From UBA1181 sp045226255 (lineage in GTDB: Bacteria > Bacteroidota > Bacteroidia > Bacteroidales > Paludibacteraceae), in NCBI GenBank assembly GCA_045226255.1, contig JBGVCG010000030.1, positions 1-64,000 on the forward strand: a stretch of DNA of 64,000 bases, read 5' to 3'. Positions 26,055 through 34,624 of this stretch are shown here, piece by piece (the first letter of the stretch is position 1; each line of letters starts with the position of its first letter). The position numbers were made by a program, and so were the translations under genes. The notes under the pieces were generated by a model that was not told the origin of the DNA, made no database searches, and saw only the letters and a list, made by a program, of their open reading frames with translations.

Positions 26055-28010
26055 ATGAAAAAAGAAGAAATTGGATTCGTCCGTGTCGCCAGCGCCATCC
26101 CCGTGGTGGAGATCGCCAACCCCAAGGTGAATGCTGACAGAATCATCGCGTTGATAGAGCAAGCCGCTCGTGAGAATGTGAAGATCGTATGTTTCCCTGA
26201 ATTGTGTCTTACAGGCTACACCTGCGCCGACCTGTTTTACCAACGGACGTTGATCGAGGAGACGAAGAGGGAACTTTGCAGGGTAAATGAAGCGGCATGC
26301 AAAAATGGTCTCTATGCTCTTGTAGGAGCGCCATGCTATCGTGACGGCAAGCTTTACAACGCAGCTTTTGTGGCTGGTTCAGGCGACCAATTCCTTCATA
26401 CGGAGGTGGATAAACAGTATCTGCCGAGCAATAATGAGTTTTACGAGAAACGCTGGTTCACGCCTGGATTTGGAGAGAAGAGGCGCATTTTTGAGGTCGA
26501 CGGAGTAAAGTTCGGCATAGAGATTTGCGAAGACTTGTGGATGCCGGCATCTCCAAGCGACGAACTATGTCTGGCTGGCGCGGAAATCATCTTCAACCTC
26601 TCTGCCAGCGATGAACTGATCGGCAAGGAGGCTTACCGCCGCCAATTGGTAAAGCAGAAGTCCGCGACGAATGTATGCGCATACATCTATACCGGTTCAG
26701 GGTTTGGCGAAAGCAGCACCGACCTTGTCTTCTCCGGCACTGCGATCATTGCTGAAAACGGCAGTATGTTGGCGACCTCCGAAAGGTTCTCCTTCAAGGA
26801 GCAACTCACCATCGCCGACATCGATGTTCAGCGATTACAGGCTGACCGCCTACGCAACTCCGCTTTCATCATCGGTAATCAGAACCCTAATAAGAAGAAT
26901 GATTTTGAAATCACCACACTCAGTGACCTTGGTGAGAACAAGATATATTGCACTCCGTCAGATGTGACCCGCACCTTCGCACCTCATCCGTTCGTACCGC
27001 CAGAGGAGGAGATGCAGACCCGTTGCAACGAAATCTTCTCCATCCAGGTGGGTGGATTGGCAACTCGCTTGTTCCACACGGGCATCAAAAAAGCGGTTAT
27101 CGGAATCAGCGGAGGTCTAGACTCTACCCTAGCCCTGCTTGTGATGGTGAAGACGTTCGATAAGCTAGGCCTTCCGCGCGAAAACATCGTCGGTATAACG
27201 ATGCCTGGCTTCGGCACCACCGGTCGCACCCACTCTAATTCACTCAACATGATGAAGAGCCTAGGCGTCTCTATCAAGGAGGTGGACATCAAGCCAGCCT
27301 GCCTGCAACATCTGAAAGACATTGACCATGACCTCTCCGTCCTTGATGTCAGCTACGAGAATACGCAGGCCCGCGAGCGGACGCAGATATTGATGGATTA
27401 TGCCAATAAGATCGGTGGATTGGTGGTCGGAACAGGTGATTTGTCGGAGCTGGTGCTGGGTTGGGCGACCTACAACGGCGACCACATGAGCATGTATGCC
27501 GTCAACACGTCGATTCCCAAGACATTGGTGAGATATCTGGTGAAATATGCCGCCCTATATGAGATGGACGAGGCCGCCAAGGAGACGTTGTTGGATGTCT
27601 GCGATACTCCTGTCAGTCCAGAACTGCTTCCTGCCGACGACAAAGGAGAGATTGCGCAAAAGACAGAGGATTTGGTCGGTCCTTATGAACTTCACGATTT
27701 CTTCATCTACTACACCCTTCGCTTCGGATTCTCGCCGACAAAGATCTTCTTCATGGCCCACAAGGCATTCGAAGGCAAATATGACGATGCTACGATATTG
27801 AAGTGGATGCGCACGTTCTACTGGCGCTTCTTCGCGCAACAGTTCAAACGGAGTTGTATGCCGGACGGACCGAAGGTCGGAAGCGTCAACCTCTCCCCTC
27901 GTGGAGACTGGAGAATGCCGAGTGATGCCAGCAGCAAAATCTGGATTGAAGAGGTGGAACAGCTGACGGAAATGGCGAAGAACAGGAATTGGATCGCTGA
28001 GAAATCATAA
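26055..28010 (+). CDS. nadE: Glutamine-dependent NAD+ synthetase
   Basis: About 651 residues from MKKEEIGFVRVASAIPVVEI; ATGs at 26013 and 26037 are also in frame, but the chosen one matches the family N-terminus and follows a possible -7 box. The N-terminal nitrilase domain has the Glu (FPELCLTGYTCADLF), Lys and Cys (IEICEDLWMP, about 158) of the glutaminase triad. The C-terminal synthetase has the PP-loop SGGLDSTLAL (about 351) and VVGTGDLSELVLGWATYNGD. It makes NAD from deamido-NAD, ATP and glutamine. It is monocistronic. Confidence 0.95.
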   Translation: MKKEEIGFVRVASAIPVVEIANPKVNADRIIALIEQAARENVKIVCFPELCLTGYTCADLFYQRTLIEETKRELCRVNEAACKNGLYALVGAPCYRDGKLYNAAFVAGSGDQFLHTEVDKQYLPSNNEFYEKRWFTPGFGEKRRIFEVDGVKFGIEICEDLWMPASPSDELCLAGAEIIFNLSASDELIGKEAYRRQLVKQKSATNVCAYIYTGSGFGESSTDLVFSGTAIIAENGSMLATSERFSFKEQLTIADIDVQRLQADRLRNSAFIIGNQNPNKKNDFEITTLSDLGENKIYCTPSDVTRTFAPHPFVPPEEEMQTRCNEIFSIQVGGLATRLFHTGIKKAVIGISGGLDSTLALLVMVKTFDKLGLPRENIVGITMPGFGTTGRTHSNSLNMMKSLGVSIKEVDIKPACLQHLKDIDHDLSVLDVSYENTQARERTQILMDYANKIGGLVVGTGDLSELVLGWATYNGDHMSMYAVNTSIPKTLVRYLVKYAALYEMDEAAKETLLDVCDTPVSPELLPADDKGEIAQKTEDLVGPYELHDFFIYYTLRFGFSPTKIFFMAHKAFEGKYDDATILKWMRTFYWRFFAQQFKRSCMPDGPKVGSVNLSPRGDWRMPSDASSKIWIEEVEQLTEMAKNRNWIAEKS

Positions 28011-28027
28011 AACGAGTTCCTCTTTTT

Positions 28028-28639
28028 TCACGAACCGAGTTCCCTCATCCTTGGCCATATTATCTTGAACAGAAAATATTCTAATGCTGTAACCAGAGCC
28101 GATAACACCAAGGCGATAAGCGTTTTGATGACGTAAAGATAGTTATCGTTGTGAATTTGCCAATATAGATCTCCTATATAATATGATGCCCTGACAAAAT
28201 CCTTTTGTTGTACCTCCACAGGCAGTTCGGCGAGAGATGACACCTCTGTGACATTGGCTTGTTGATCAACGAATAAATAAGAACTATCAGCGGACAAGAC
28301 AACATACTGGTCGTATGCGGCTATCGAGTCGATACGATACGAACATTTATCATTTGTATATGTCTCATAGTCGGAGTCACTTGTTGTAAACTTTCCGTAT
28401 GGGGTAGACACATCGAAATCTGTATTAAAAATAAAGGACCTGTCATGAATACCAAACCAACTCTCAACGGCTTCAACACTAAAAAAGTAAATAATCTGGG
28501 AATTAAAGACTAGCAGGAAAGCAATGCCAACGTTTCGTTTAATGTGTTCAACCCCTTTGATTTTGGAGATCACATAGGTTATCACAGCACCAAACGTCGG
28601 CAAGATACACAAATACAATAACAAAAAAATTACAAACAT
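28028..28639 (-). CDS. Membrane protein of unknown function
   Basis: 203 residues: two N-terminal helices (about 1-24 and 36-56), an extracytoplasmic domain of about 110 residues rich in Asp/Tyr/Ser, and a last helix (about 170-195). No family recognised. It converges on nadE with only 17 bp between stop codons. Confidence 0.6.
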   Translation of the reverse strand: MFVIFLLLYLCILPTFGAVITYVISKIKGVEHIKRNVGIAFLLVFNSQIIYFFSVEAVESWFGIHDRSFIFNTDFDVSTPYGKFTTSDSDYETYTNDKCSYRIDSIAAYDQYVVLSADSSYLFVDQQANVTEVSSLAELPVEVQQKDFVRASYYIGDLYWQIHNDNYLYVIKTLIALVLSALVTALEYFLFKIIWPRMRELGS

Positions 28640-28742
28640 GATTATCTAATCATAAAATTCCTTGGAGCGAAATCCTATTTATGACAAAAACGGCACAAGT
28701 GGCGCTTTTATTATTCGCCAAGGGATTATTCACCAAGGGGGA

Positions 28743-29024
28743 TCACTCCTCATCCGCCAAGCGCTCCTTCAACCGTTGATACTCCTCCAGCAAATTCCAT
28801 AGTCCGTCTTCACTGAGCACTCCACGCTTGAGGTCGGCCGGCAACTTGCCCTTTTCGTCGGCCTCGAAATCAGTGCGCCATGCGGTGTTGTAATACTTCT
28901 CCAGTTTGGCGATGGCAGGTTGCAAGGCGAGAAAATCATCGACCGCCTGCTCCAATCGACGGATCACCTCGTTGCTTTGGTCAAAGAGGCTCTCCATCTG
29001 TTCAATACGTTCTTTCCGTGTCAT
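28743..29024 (-). CDS. DUF4298-family protein
   Basis: 93 residues from MTRKERIEQMESLFDQSNEV. The helical heptads and the segment LEKYYNTAWRTDFEADEKGK followed by LPADLKRGVLSEDGLWNLLE are the DUF4298 signature. The role is unknown, probably cytoplasmic. The ATG at 29048 in the longer frame lies within the -7 box (29046-29053), which excludes it. Confidence 0.8.
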   Translation of the reverse strand: MTRKERIEQMESLFDQSNEVIRRLEQAVDDFLALQPAIAKLEKYYNTAWRTDFEADEKGKLPADLKRGVLSEDGLWNLLEEYQRLKERLADEE

Positions 29025-29045
29025 ATCCGATTGATGTTTATAACA

Positions 29046-29053
29046 CAAAGATA
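29046..29053 (-). promoter_or_regulatory. -7 box for the DUF4298 gene
   Basis: TATCTTTG on the minus strand, 21 bp before the start codon at 29024. Confidence 0.45.
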
Positions 29054-29123
29054 TAAATTCTTGGGAGACACGACATGGGCACGAACAATAGATTCAACAC
29101 ACCGCACAGAAATTCAATATCTC

Positions 29124-29163
29124 AAAAAAGGAAGAGGCCCCTCCGACAAGACGAGCCTCTTCC
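29124..29163 (-). terminator. Terminator after the 29.2-kb lipoprotein gene
   Basis: 9-bp perfect stem GGAAGAGGC / GCCTCTTCC with a 16-nt loop, followed on the minus strand by TTTTTTG. It lies 47 bp after the stop at 29210. Confidence 0.75.
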
Positions 29164-29209
29164 CCTCCCACGAAAATCCGCAGGTACAATGAGCGAATGA
29201 AGAATATGT

Positions 29210-29863
29210 CTATTCGTTCCTCGCAAATTCTCCAAACATACTATTCTTCCCCAAAGCATCATTCACCTTGGAATAAGCTTCATCATTCATGTCCAGGTAA
29301 AGGGTATTGGAAGGGAGTTCCACCCTAAATTTCCACGCCTCACCATGCGTATAGGTCGTATCAAGAGGAGTATTGCCGATGTAACTGCCCGACACCTCCC
29401 TCACGCATGTCTTCGGATAGATTACCAACTCATCTTCAGCGTCAACAGCCCATGTGAAAGTGAAATTCGAATGTACCGTCTCTTCTTTATAGTAGCCGCC
29501 ATTCAAATCCGCTTGCTGATGTGAAAAATAATTCGAGTCATAGCAAGAGAAATATATAGTACCTGTATGGTCCGCTAAAAATTTGACACTAAGATAGCTG
29601 TCCCTATAATAAATGGATGAAGAGACGCGCCAGTTACCAACAAGGGCACTTTCCAACGCATATTTCACGCCGTCATTCGCCGTTGTCGTGTCCGTGTTCA
29701 CCACCGTAGTATCCAAATCCGTTGTATTTGTCGTGTCCGTGTTGTTCACTACGTCTTCCGGTGCATTCTTCGGACCGTTCTCCAACTCGTCATCATCTCC
29801 ACATGAAGAGACAAGACCACCCATAAACACACACAAACCCAATAAAAGCATTGTCCTTTTCAT
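29210..29863 (-). CDS. Lipoprotein with Thr/Asp-rich linker
   Basis: 217 residues from MKRTMLLLGLCVFMGGLVSS with lipobox VSSC. A low-complexity linker of Asn, Thr and Asp (about residues 35-65) follows the acidic CGDDDELEN start, which resembles surface-export signals of Bacteroidota lipoproteins. The C-terminal 140 residues are beta-rich (VGNWRVSSSIYYRDSY), like a lipocalin-type barrel. Function unknown. It has a consensus promoter and its own terminator. Confidence 0.7.
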   Translation of the reverse strand: MKRTMLLLGLCVFMGGLVSSCGDDDELENGPKNAPEDVVNNTDTTNTTDLDTTVVNTDTTTANDGVKYALESALVGNWRVSSSIYYRDSYLSVKFLADHTGTIYFSCYDSNYFSHQQADLNGGYYKEETVHSNFTFTWAVDAEDELVIYPKTCVREVSGSYIGNTPLDTTYTHGEAWKFRVELPSNTLYLDMNDEAYSKVNDALGKNSMFGEFARNE

Positions 29864-29923
29864 AAGCACTACCTCCTAAAAATTGATTGATAACAATATT
29901 CACTTTTCATAAACACACATATT

Positions 29924-29955
29924 CAAATATACGTTTTATTATCTAAAAAAGCAAA
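29924..29955 (-). promoter_or_regulatory. Consensus promoter of the 29.2-kb lipoprotein gene
   Basis: TATATTTG (29924-29931) and TTTG (29952-29955) on the minus strand with exactly 20 bp between; leader about 55 nt. Confidence 0.7.
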
Positions 29956-30003
29956 ATTATTTTACAAAAAATAAATCAACGACTCGCTATTCCATGCGAA
30001 AAC

Positions 30004-30034
30004 TTGCGGATGTGGCCGCTCCGATATACCTTTG
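30004..30034 (+). promoter_or_regulatory. Promoter of the flavodoxin operon
   Basis: TTG (30004-30006, within CTTG) and TACCTTTG (30027-30034) are 20 bp apart. The transcript would have a leader of about 60 nt. The ATG at 30070 could also be read, but the family start is at 30103. Confidence 0.65.
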
Positions 30035-30102
30035 CAATATAGGCGACGGCAAAAAATACAATCGAAAATATGTCTTTCGCCATACGAATCAACAACGACA
30101 AC

Positions 30103-30675
30103 ATGAACATACTGATCATCAATGGCAGTCCCCGCAAGAAGGGACTTATATCACAGATGCTGGGCATCATGCAAGACGAGGCGCTGGCGAACAACATGAC
30201 AGTGGAGACGATCAACATCATGGACCTCGAAATGAAGCCCTGCATCGGCTGCATGGTCTGCCGAACCAAGGAGAAATGCGTGCTGCCGGAGGATGACACG
30301 CTGAAGGTGCTGGAGAAACTGCGCTGGGCGGACACCCTCATCATGGGAGCGCCTTGCTACTGGGGTAACATCCCGGGACAGATGAAGGTGTTGTTCGACC
30401 GTCTGGTCTATGGCATGATGCGAGATACCCCCCGTTTCCCTGAGCCCCTGATGAAAGGGAAGAAATGCATCCTCGTCAGCACCTGCACCACCCCTTGGCC
30501 ATTCAATATCTGGTTCAAGCAATCACGGGGCGCCATCCGTGCCATGCGTGAGATTTGCCGCTACGCAGGCTTTAAGATCGTCAAGGAGATCGAACGGGGA
30601 GGAACGGTGATGAAGCCTCAACTGACGGACAAGGACAAGCAGAAATGCATCAAGGCAATCGGTAAAGTGAAGTGA
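30103..30675 (+). CDS. Iron-sulfur-flavoprotein-like flavodoxin (NADPH-dependent FMN reductase fold)
   Basis: 190 residues from MNILIINGSPRKKGLISQML, the FMN-phosphate loop of the flavodoxin/ISF fold. PCIGCMVCRTKEKC gives the compact Cys cluster that binds 4Fe-4S in iron-sulfur flavoproteins, and GAPCYWGNIPGQMKVLFDRL is the usual flavin-side loop and helix. It is a cytoplasmic electron carrier or quinone/nitro-reductase. First gene of a tight three-gene operon (1-bp gap to the next). Confidence 0.85.
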   Translation: MNILIINGSPRKKGLISQMLGIMQDEALANNMTVETINIMDLEMKPCIGCMVCRTKEKCVLPEDDTLKVLEKLRWADTLIMGAPCYWGNIPGQMKVLFDRLVYGMMRDTPRFPEPLMKGKKCILVSTCTTPWPFNIWFKQSRGAIRAMREICRYAGFKIVKEIERGGTVMKPQLTDKDKQKCIKAIGKVK

Positions 30676-30676
30676 G

Positions 30677-31195
30677 ATGATGACGAACGAAAGGATAGAA
30701 GGCACCAACAGTGAGTTGGCGGCGCAAGAGGTATATCACGAGCTGAAGCAATCGAATGATTTTGTCGGTTTCGCGAAACAATTCATCTTCAGTCCGGAGC
30801 ACCGTGTGGCACGCAATGCCCTGTGGGTGCTCACCAAGGCAAGCGACGAGGAGCTCTCGCAACTGCAGGGGATGCTGCACGAACTGACCGCCCTCGCCAT
30901 GCGGACGGGCGACTCCGCGGTAAGGCGCCTCTCCCTGAACATTGTGCTGCGCCTCAAGATGGAGGAGGATGATCTTCGGACCGACTTCCTCGACTTCTGT
31001 CTGGAGCACATGGCGGACGTTCGGGAGTTCCCTGGCGTCCAGTCTCTCTGCCTAAAGCTCGCCTTCCGCATGTGCCAGTTCTACCCCGAACTGATGGAGG
31101 AGCTGAAACGCACCCTGGAAGCGATGGAGATGGACTACTACACACCTGCCATCAAATGCGTCAGAAACAAAATATTAAGCGGGAAAATGAAGTGA
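30677..31195 (+). CDS. HEAT-like helical protein
   Basis: 172 residues, entirely helical, with HEAT-type pairs (EHRVARNALWVLTKASDEEL; AVRRLSLNIVLRLKMEEDDL; FPGVQSLCLKLAFRMCQFYP). Probably a protein-protein scaffold; the partner could be the flavodoxin or acetyltransferase on either side. A related helical-repeat protein is encoded at 37046. The start could also be the second ATG, 3 bases on. Confidence 0.7.
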   Translation: MMTNERIEGTNSELAAQEVYHELKQSNDFVGFAKQFIFSPEHRVARNALWVLTKASDEELSQLQGMLHELTALAMRTGDSAVRRLSLNIVLRLKMEEDDLRTDFLDFCLEHMADVREFPGVQSLCLKLAFRMCQFYPELMEELKRTLEAMEMDYYTPAIKCVRNKILSGKMK

Positions 31196-31197
31196 CA

Positions 31198-31818
31198 ATG
31201 AAACAGGAAATCAACCCACAAGAGACCAATCGGGCGTATGCTTTCGAGATGTGGATGAAGTCGCCCATGCCAATGGTGACGCTCACCAAAACCTTCGACG
31301 TGACCCGCCTCCTCAAGCTAAGCAAACGAAGAGGCTGGAAGTTCACCATGCTCCTATGCTGGTGTATCGGCAAGGCCGCAAGCCGCATAGAAGAGTTTCG
31401 GATGTTGCCCGAAGGAGACAAGCTCTACCGATACGACAAGCTCGCCATCGACGTGATCGTGAGCAATCGCAAGGGAGGCATCAACTCCTGCAGCATTCTC
31501 TACACGGAGGATTTGGAGCAGTTCAATGCAGAATATCTCTCACGAACCCAGAAGGTGAGCGAATCCTGCGAAAGCATCACCATAGAGGACGCCATGGTGA
31601 TTGGCACCTCCGCCATGGTGGAGACGGAGCTCGACAGCATCGTCAATCAATACAGCGGAGTCTTCAACAACCCGATGGTGATGTGGGGGAAATACCGCAA
31701 GGGATGGTTCAAGACCACCCTACCCATCTCGTTCCAGTTCCACCACACACAGATGGACGGCGGAGACGCCGCACGGTTTTTGGAGGAGTTGCAGGGGTGG
31801 TTTAATGGGAAGGGGTGA
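31198..31818 (+). CDS. Chloramphenicol-acetyltransferase-like protein
   Basis: 206 residues from MKQEINPQETNRAYAFEMWM, 2 bp after the HEAT gene stop. The catalytic motif is FHHTQMDGGDAARFLEELQ (about 180-198), the HHxxxDG signature of CAT and related acyltransferases; FKTTLPISFQ before it is the usual strand. It is slightly shorter than classical CAT and its N-terminal strands differ, so chloramphenicol is not necessarily the substrate. It is cytoplasmic and trimeric by family. Confidence 0.82.
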   Translation: MKQEINPQETNRAYAFEMWMKSPMPMVTLTKTFDVTRLLKLSKRRGWKFTMLLCWCIGKAASRIEEFRMLPEGDKLYRYDKLAIDVIVSNRKGGINSCSILYTEDLEQFNAEYLSRTQKVSESCESITIEDAMVIGTSAMVETELDSIVNQYSGVFNNPMVMWGKYRKGWFKTTLPISFQFHHTQMDGGDAARFLEELQGWFNGKG

Positions 31819-31899
31819 ATAGCCTATGATGAGGATTGGGAAGATAGACGAAAGAGCATAATAATCCATAGATGACTATAAATCATGGACAAATTTGCA

Positions 31900-31907
31900 T
31901 ATCTTTG
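31900..31907 (+). promoter_or_regulatory. -7 box for the Fic gene
   Basis: TATCTTTG, 58 bp before the ATG at 31966. No TTG box at the expected distance. Confidence 0.45.
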
Positions 31908-31965
31908 TAAGAACATCATCCGACAAATACAAGCATGATGTCACGAATTCGTTTCTTTTACGAGT

Positions 31966-33018
31966 ATGACAAAGGATACAGGGACCACACATATACCCCC
32001 ATTTACGGTAAGCGCAGAAGCCATCAATCTGATAGCGGAGATTTCCGCACAGATAGAACGTTACGCAATCCGTCTTGAGCAAGAAGACAGCTTAAGATTA
32101 CGCAAAGCCAACCGTATCAAAACCATTCATTCATCGTTGGCCATTGAGGGCAACACCTTAAGCGAGGACGAAGTACGTGACATTCTCGACGGCAAGAACG
32201 TCGTGGCTCCCATCCGTCAAATACAGGAGGTAAAAAACGCTATTGCCACTTACGAACTCTACCCCAAGCTAGATGCATTCAAGGAAAAAGACCTACTACG
32301 GGCTCATGCCGTAATGATGCAAGCCCTAGTTGATATCCCCGGACGATACAGAAGCGGCGGCGTAGGCGTATTCGGAGAAAAAGGGCTGGTACATATGGCA
32401 CCACCAGCAGATAGAGTTCCCCAATTAATGTCCGACCTGTTCAGTTGGCTGAAAACTTCCAAAGACCACCTGCTCATCCGCTCTTGCGTATTTCACTTCG
32501 AGTTCGAATTCATCCATCCTTTCATTGACGGCAATGGCAGGATGGGACGTCTATGGCAATCCTTAATCTTAGGCAAACTACACCCATTATTCGAGCATTT
32601 ACCCGTAGAAAACATGGTCTATGCCAACCAACAAGCCTATTATGAAGCCATCTCCAAAAGTACAAAAGCAGGGCAATCTGGACCATTCATCGATTTTATG
32701 CTAAAAGAAGTATTCAACACGTTGAAGGCTCACCAAGGAGAACCGCTTCTGAACAAAGGAGTTAATATAGATGACGCATTTATAGAAATTTTCGGTCGTG
32801 AGTTCGGTGTAAAGTTCGGTGTAAAGTTCGGTGTAAATGAGAAGCGGGTGTTGTTGCTATTACATTCCAACCCAACATTTTCCGCAACAGAGATAGCCGA
32901 AAAGACAGGTCTTAGCAAACGTGGCATAGAAAAACAGATCAAGAAATTCCGCGATCTAAACGTCATCTTCAGGGAAGGCAGTGACAAGAACGGGTTGTGG
33001 GTAATCAATAAAGGATAA
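31966..33018 (+). CDS. Fic-family AMP-transferase with C-terminal winged helix
   Basis: 350 residues. The catalytic loop HPFIDGNGRMGR (about 184-195) is the intact Fic motif, and SSLAIEGN (about 55-62) is the N-terminal inhibitory (S/T)xxxE(G/N) helix of class II Fic proteins, so the enzyme should be auto-inhibited. After a linker carrying FGVK repeats comes a winged helix (ATEIAEKTGLSKRGIEKQIK). It probably AMPylates a cytoplasmic protein and may bind DNA at its own operator. A flavodoxin gene follows by 15 bp. Confidence 0.92.
   Translation: MTKDTGTTHIPPFTVSAEAINLIAEISAQIERYAIRLEQEDSLRLRKANRIKTIHSSLAIEGNTLSEDEVRDILDGKNVVAPIRQIQEVKNAIATYELYPKLDAFKEKDLLRAHAVMMQALVDIPGRYRSGGVGVFGEKGLVHMAPPADRVPQLMSDLFSWLKTSKDHLLIRSCVFHFEFEFIHPFIDGNGRMGRLWQSLILGKLHPLFEHLPVENMVYANQQAYYEAISKSTKAGQSGPFIDFMLKEVFNTLKAHQGEPLLNKGVNIDDAFIEIFGREFGVKFGVKFGVNEKRVLLLLHSNPTFSATEIAEKTGLSKRGIEKQIKKFRDLNVIFREGSDKNGLWVINKG
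32791..32838 (+). repeat. In-frame 12-bp tandem repeats inside the Fic gene
   Basis: Four 12-bp units: TTCGGTCGTGAG, two identical TTCGGTGTAAAG, then TTCGGTGTAAAT. They encode FGRE, FGVK, FGVK, FGVN between the Fic domain and the winged helix. Slippage would change linker length without breaking the frame. Confidence 0.9.
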
Positions 33019-33033
33019 GCAACTTCTAATCAC

Positions 33034-33567
33034 ATGTATATACTAATCCTATCAGGAAGTCCACGGAAGGGTGGCAATACAGACCAATTGGTGGAGGCAT
33101 TCGTCAAGGGTGCGTCGCAACGACACACGGTGGAGGTCGTCTCCGTCCACAACTACAAGGTGGCACCCTGCATGGGCTGCAACGCCTGTTTCAGGAACGA
33201 AGAGCATATCTGCGTGCAGAAGGACGACATGGCCGACCTCTACAACAAGATGAAGCAAGCGGAGATGTTGGTGATCGCCTCACCCGTCTATTTCTATGGG
33301 TTAAGCGCGCAGTTAAAGGCGGTCATCGATCGGTGCCATAATCCTATCCGTGATACCTTTGGCATTCAGCAGATGGCACTTCTCCTCGTCGGCGCCGCAA
33401 CGCTTCCGGAGTTGTTCGATAGCATCCTTGCCCAGTATCGACTTTGCCTCAACTTCTTCCAATTGAAGGACAGGGGTCAGATATTGGTCCGCGGTGTGAA
33501 GGAGAAGGGAGACATCTCCTCGACTGACGCATTGCAACGGGCCTATGAATTGGGAGTGGGATTGTAG
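33034..33567 (+). CDS. Second iron-sulfur-flavoprotein-like flavodoxin
   Basis: 177 residues from MYILILSGSPRKGGNTDQLV, with the same FMN loop and Cys cluster (PCMGCNACFRNEEHIC) as the gene at 30103, and ASPVYFYGLSAQLKAVIDRC as flavin-side loop. It is therefore a paralogue with a different tail. It follows the Fic gene by 15 bp and may be in its operon. Confidence 0.87.
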   Translation: MYILILSGSPRKGGNTDQLVEAFVKGASQRHTVEVVSVHNYKVAPCMGCNACFRNEEHICVQKDDMADLYNKMKQAEMLVIASPVYFYGLSAQLKAVIDRCHNPIRDTFGIQQMALLLVGAATLPELFDSILAQYRLCLNFFQLKDRGQILVRGVKEKGDISSTDALQRAYELGVGL

Positions 33568-33620
33568 GTCCACGATGTTACCACATTATGTTTGAACCGT
33601 TCAGGACCAGAGGATTTTGT

Positions 33621-34544
33621 TTATTTTAACGGTATGAAAAAATTGGGAAATCCGCCAGCATGGCCCCATATCTCATGATTTTGATAGACCAAACGAACCC
33701 CTTTGCGGGTTATAAATGGACAATAGCGAGGAAGAGGAATATTATTTATATCTATGAAGTTTGGCAACTCATTTTTCAATTCTTCATCCGAAGTGATTCC
33801 AAGATAGGATTTTAACCCCTCTTTTAGCAGGGTATTTATTTCAGAGGCACTGTACTTGGAGAGCAAATCAAAGCCATATTGAAACCCTCTTTTTTTGTTA
33901 AATGAAGCCGCTTCGTTGACACAAGTGCTATATGCCGCATCGTATAAGTAATAGTACGTTTGAATGCTCATTGTCACGATTGAGTCGTTTTCGTAGATGG
34001 GGTGCGTCGTTATGGTCACCACCCAGTCTGCCTCCGGACAATTCTCGGTATTTTCGCAGAAATCTTTGATCTCTGATACGAATTTGTCAAACTCTCGTTT
34101 GGCATAAAGGTTCATTGCCCGTTCGTCAGAGTAGCGCGTGTAATTGTATATATGTGCAGTGTCCCGATAGATGTAATCACGAATTGACTTATGAACCGAC
34201 AATTCCGACTTCCTGCAAGAGTATGATGAATATGGGAAAGTGTATTTGACAGTAAAAAAGAACCAATGGTTGCCTATCCGCAAAGAATCTTTGTAGTCAA
34301 GCGTCTTATAGCATAATTTCAGCACATTGGAACGGCTAAACTCATATTCACATGAATCTTCCATAAAGTACATAGGCGGCAAGTCGGAAATATACCTATG
34401 ACACGTGCAATCCACATTTATCGGTTCACTATTTGCATTGTTTTGTGCATCCGCAGAAGCGGACATAAGTAAAAAAGCGAGTACCGCACCGATGTAGCAC
34501 AGATATTTACCTGAGCATTTATGATATATAAACAACCCCATCAT
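33621..34544 (-). CDS. Secreted protein of unknown function
   Basis: About 307 residues from MMGLFIYHKCSGKYLCYIGA, with a signal peptide ending near SASADAQ. The ATG at 34586 would lie beyond the -7 box (34574-34581) and is rejected. The mature part is rich in Tyr, Ser and Asp and has several Cys (CTCHRY; FCENTENCPE), suggesting disulfides. No family recognised. Third gene of a minus-strand group of envelope unknowns. Confidence 0.6.
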   Translation of the reverse strand: MMGLFIYHKCSGKYLCYIGAVLAFLLMSASADAQNNANSEPINVDCTCHRYISDLPPMYFMEDSCEYEFSRSNVLKLCYKTLDYKDSLRIGNHWFFFTVKYTFPYSSYSCRKSELSVHKSIRDYIYRDTAHIYNYTRYSDERAMNLYAKREFDKFVSEIKDFCENTENCPEADWVVTITTHPIYENDSIVTMSIQTYYYLYDAAYSTCVNEAASFNKKRGFQYGFDLLSKYSASEINTLLKEGLKSYLGITSDEELKNELPNFIDINNIPLPRYCPFITRKGVRLVYQNHEIWGHAGGFPNFFIPLK

Positions 34545-34573
34545 TCCTAAAATATTTTTTGATGAAAACCCAA

Positions 34574-34581
34574 CAAATATA
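34574..34581 (-). promoter_or_regulatory. -7 box for the secreted protein at 33.6 kb
   Basis: TATATTTG on the minus strand, 29 bp before the ATG at 34544. No TTG box at 20 bp. Confidence 0.4.
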
Positions 34582-34624
34582 GACAAAAACTAACGTAGGA
34601 GAACTCCCCACAAACATTTTCCAT

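Noticed and set aside
31072..31197. Extended N-terminus of the CAT-like protein
   Set aside because: It overlaps the HEAT gene in another frame; the family start is at 31198, 2 bp after the HEAT stop.
31198..31818. Horizontally acquired chloramphenicol resistance cassette
   Set aside because: Base composition matches its neighbours, it is in a housekeeping-like operon and no mobile element flanks it.
32791..32838. Phase-variation switch by frameshift in the Fic gene
   Set aside because: Units are 12 bp, a multiple of three, so loss or gain keeps the frame; only linker length would change.
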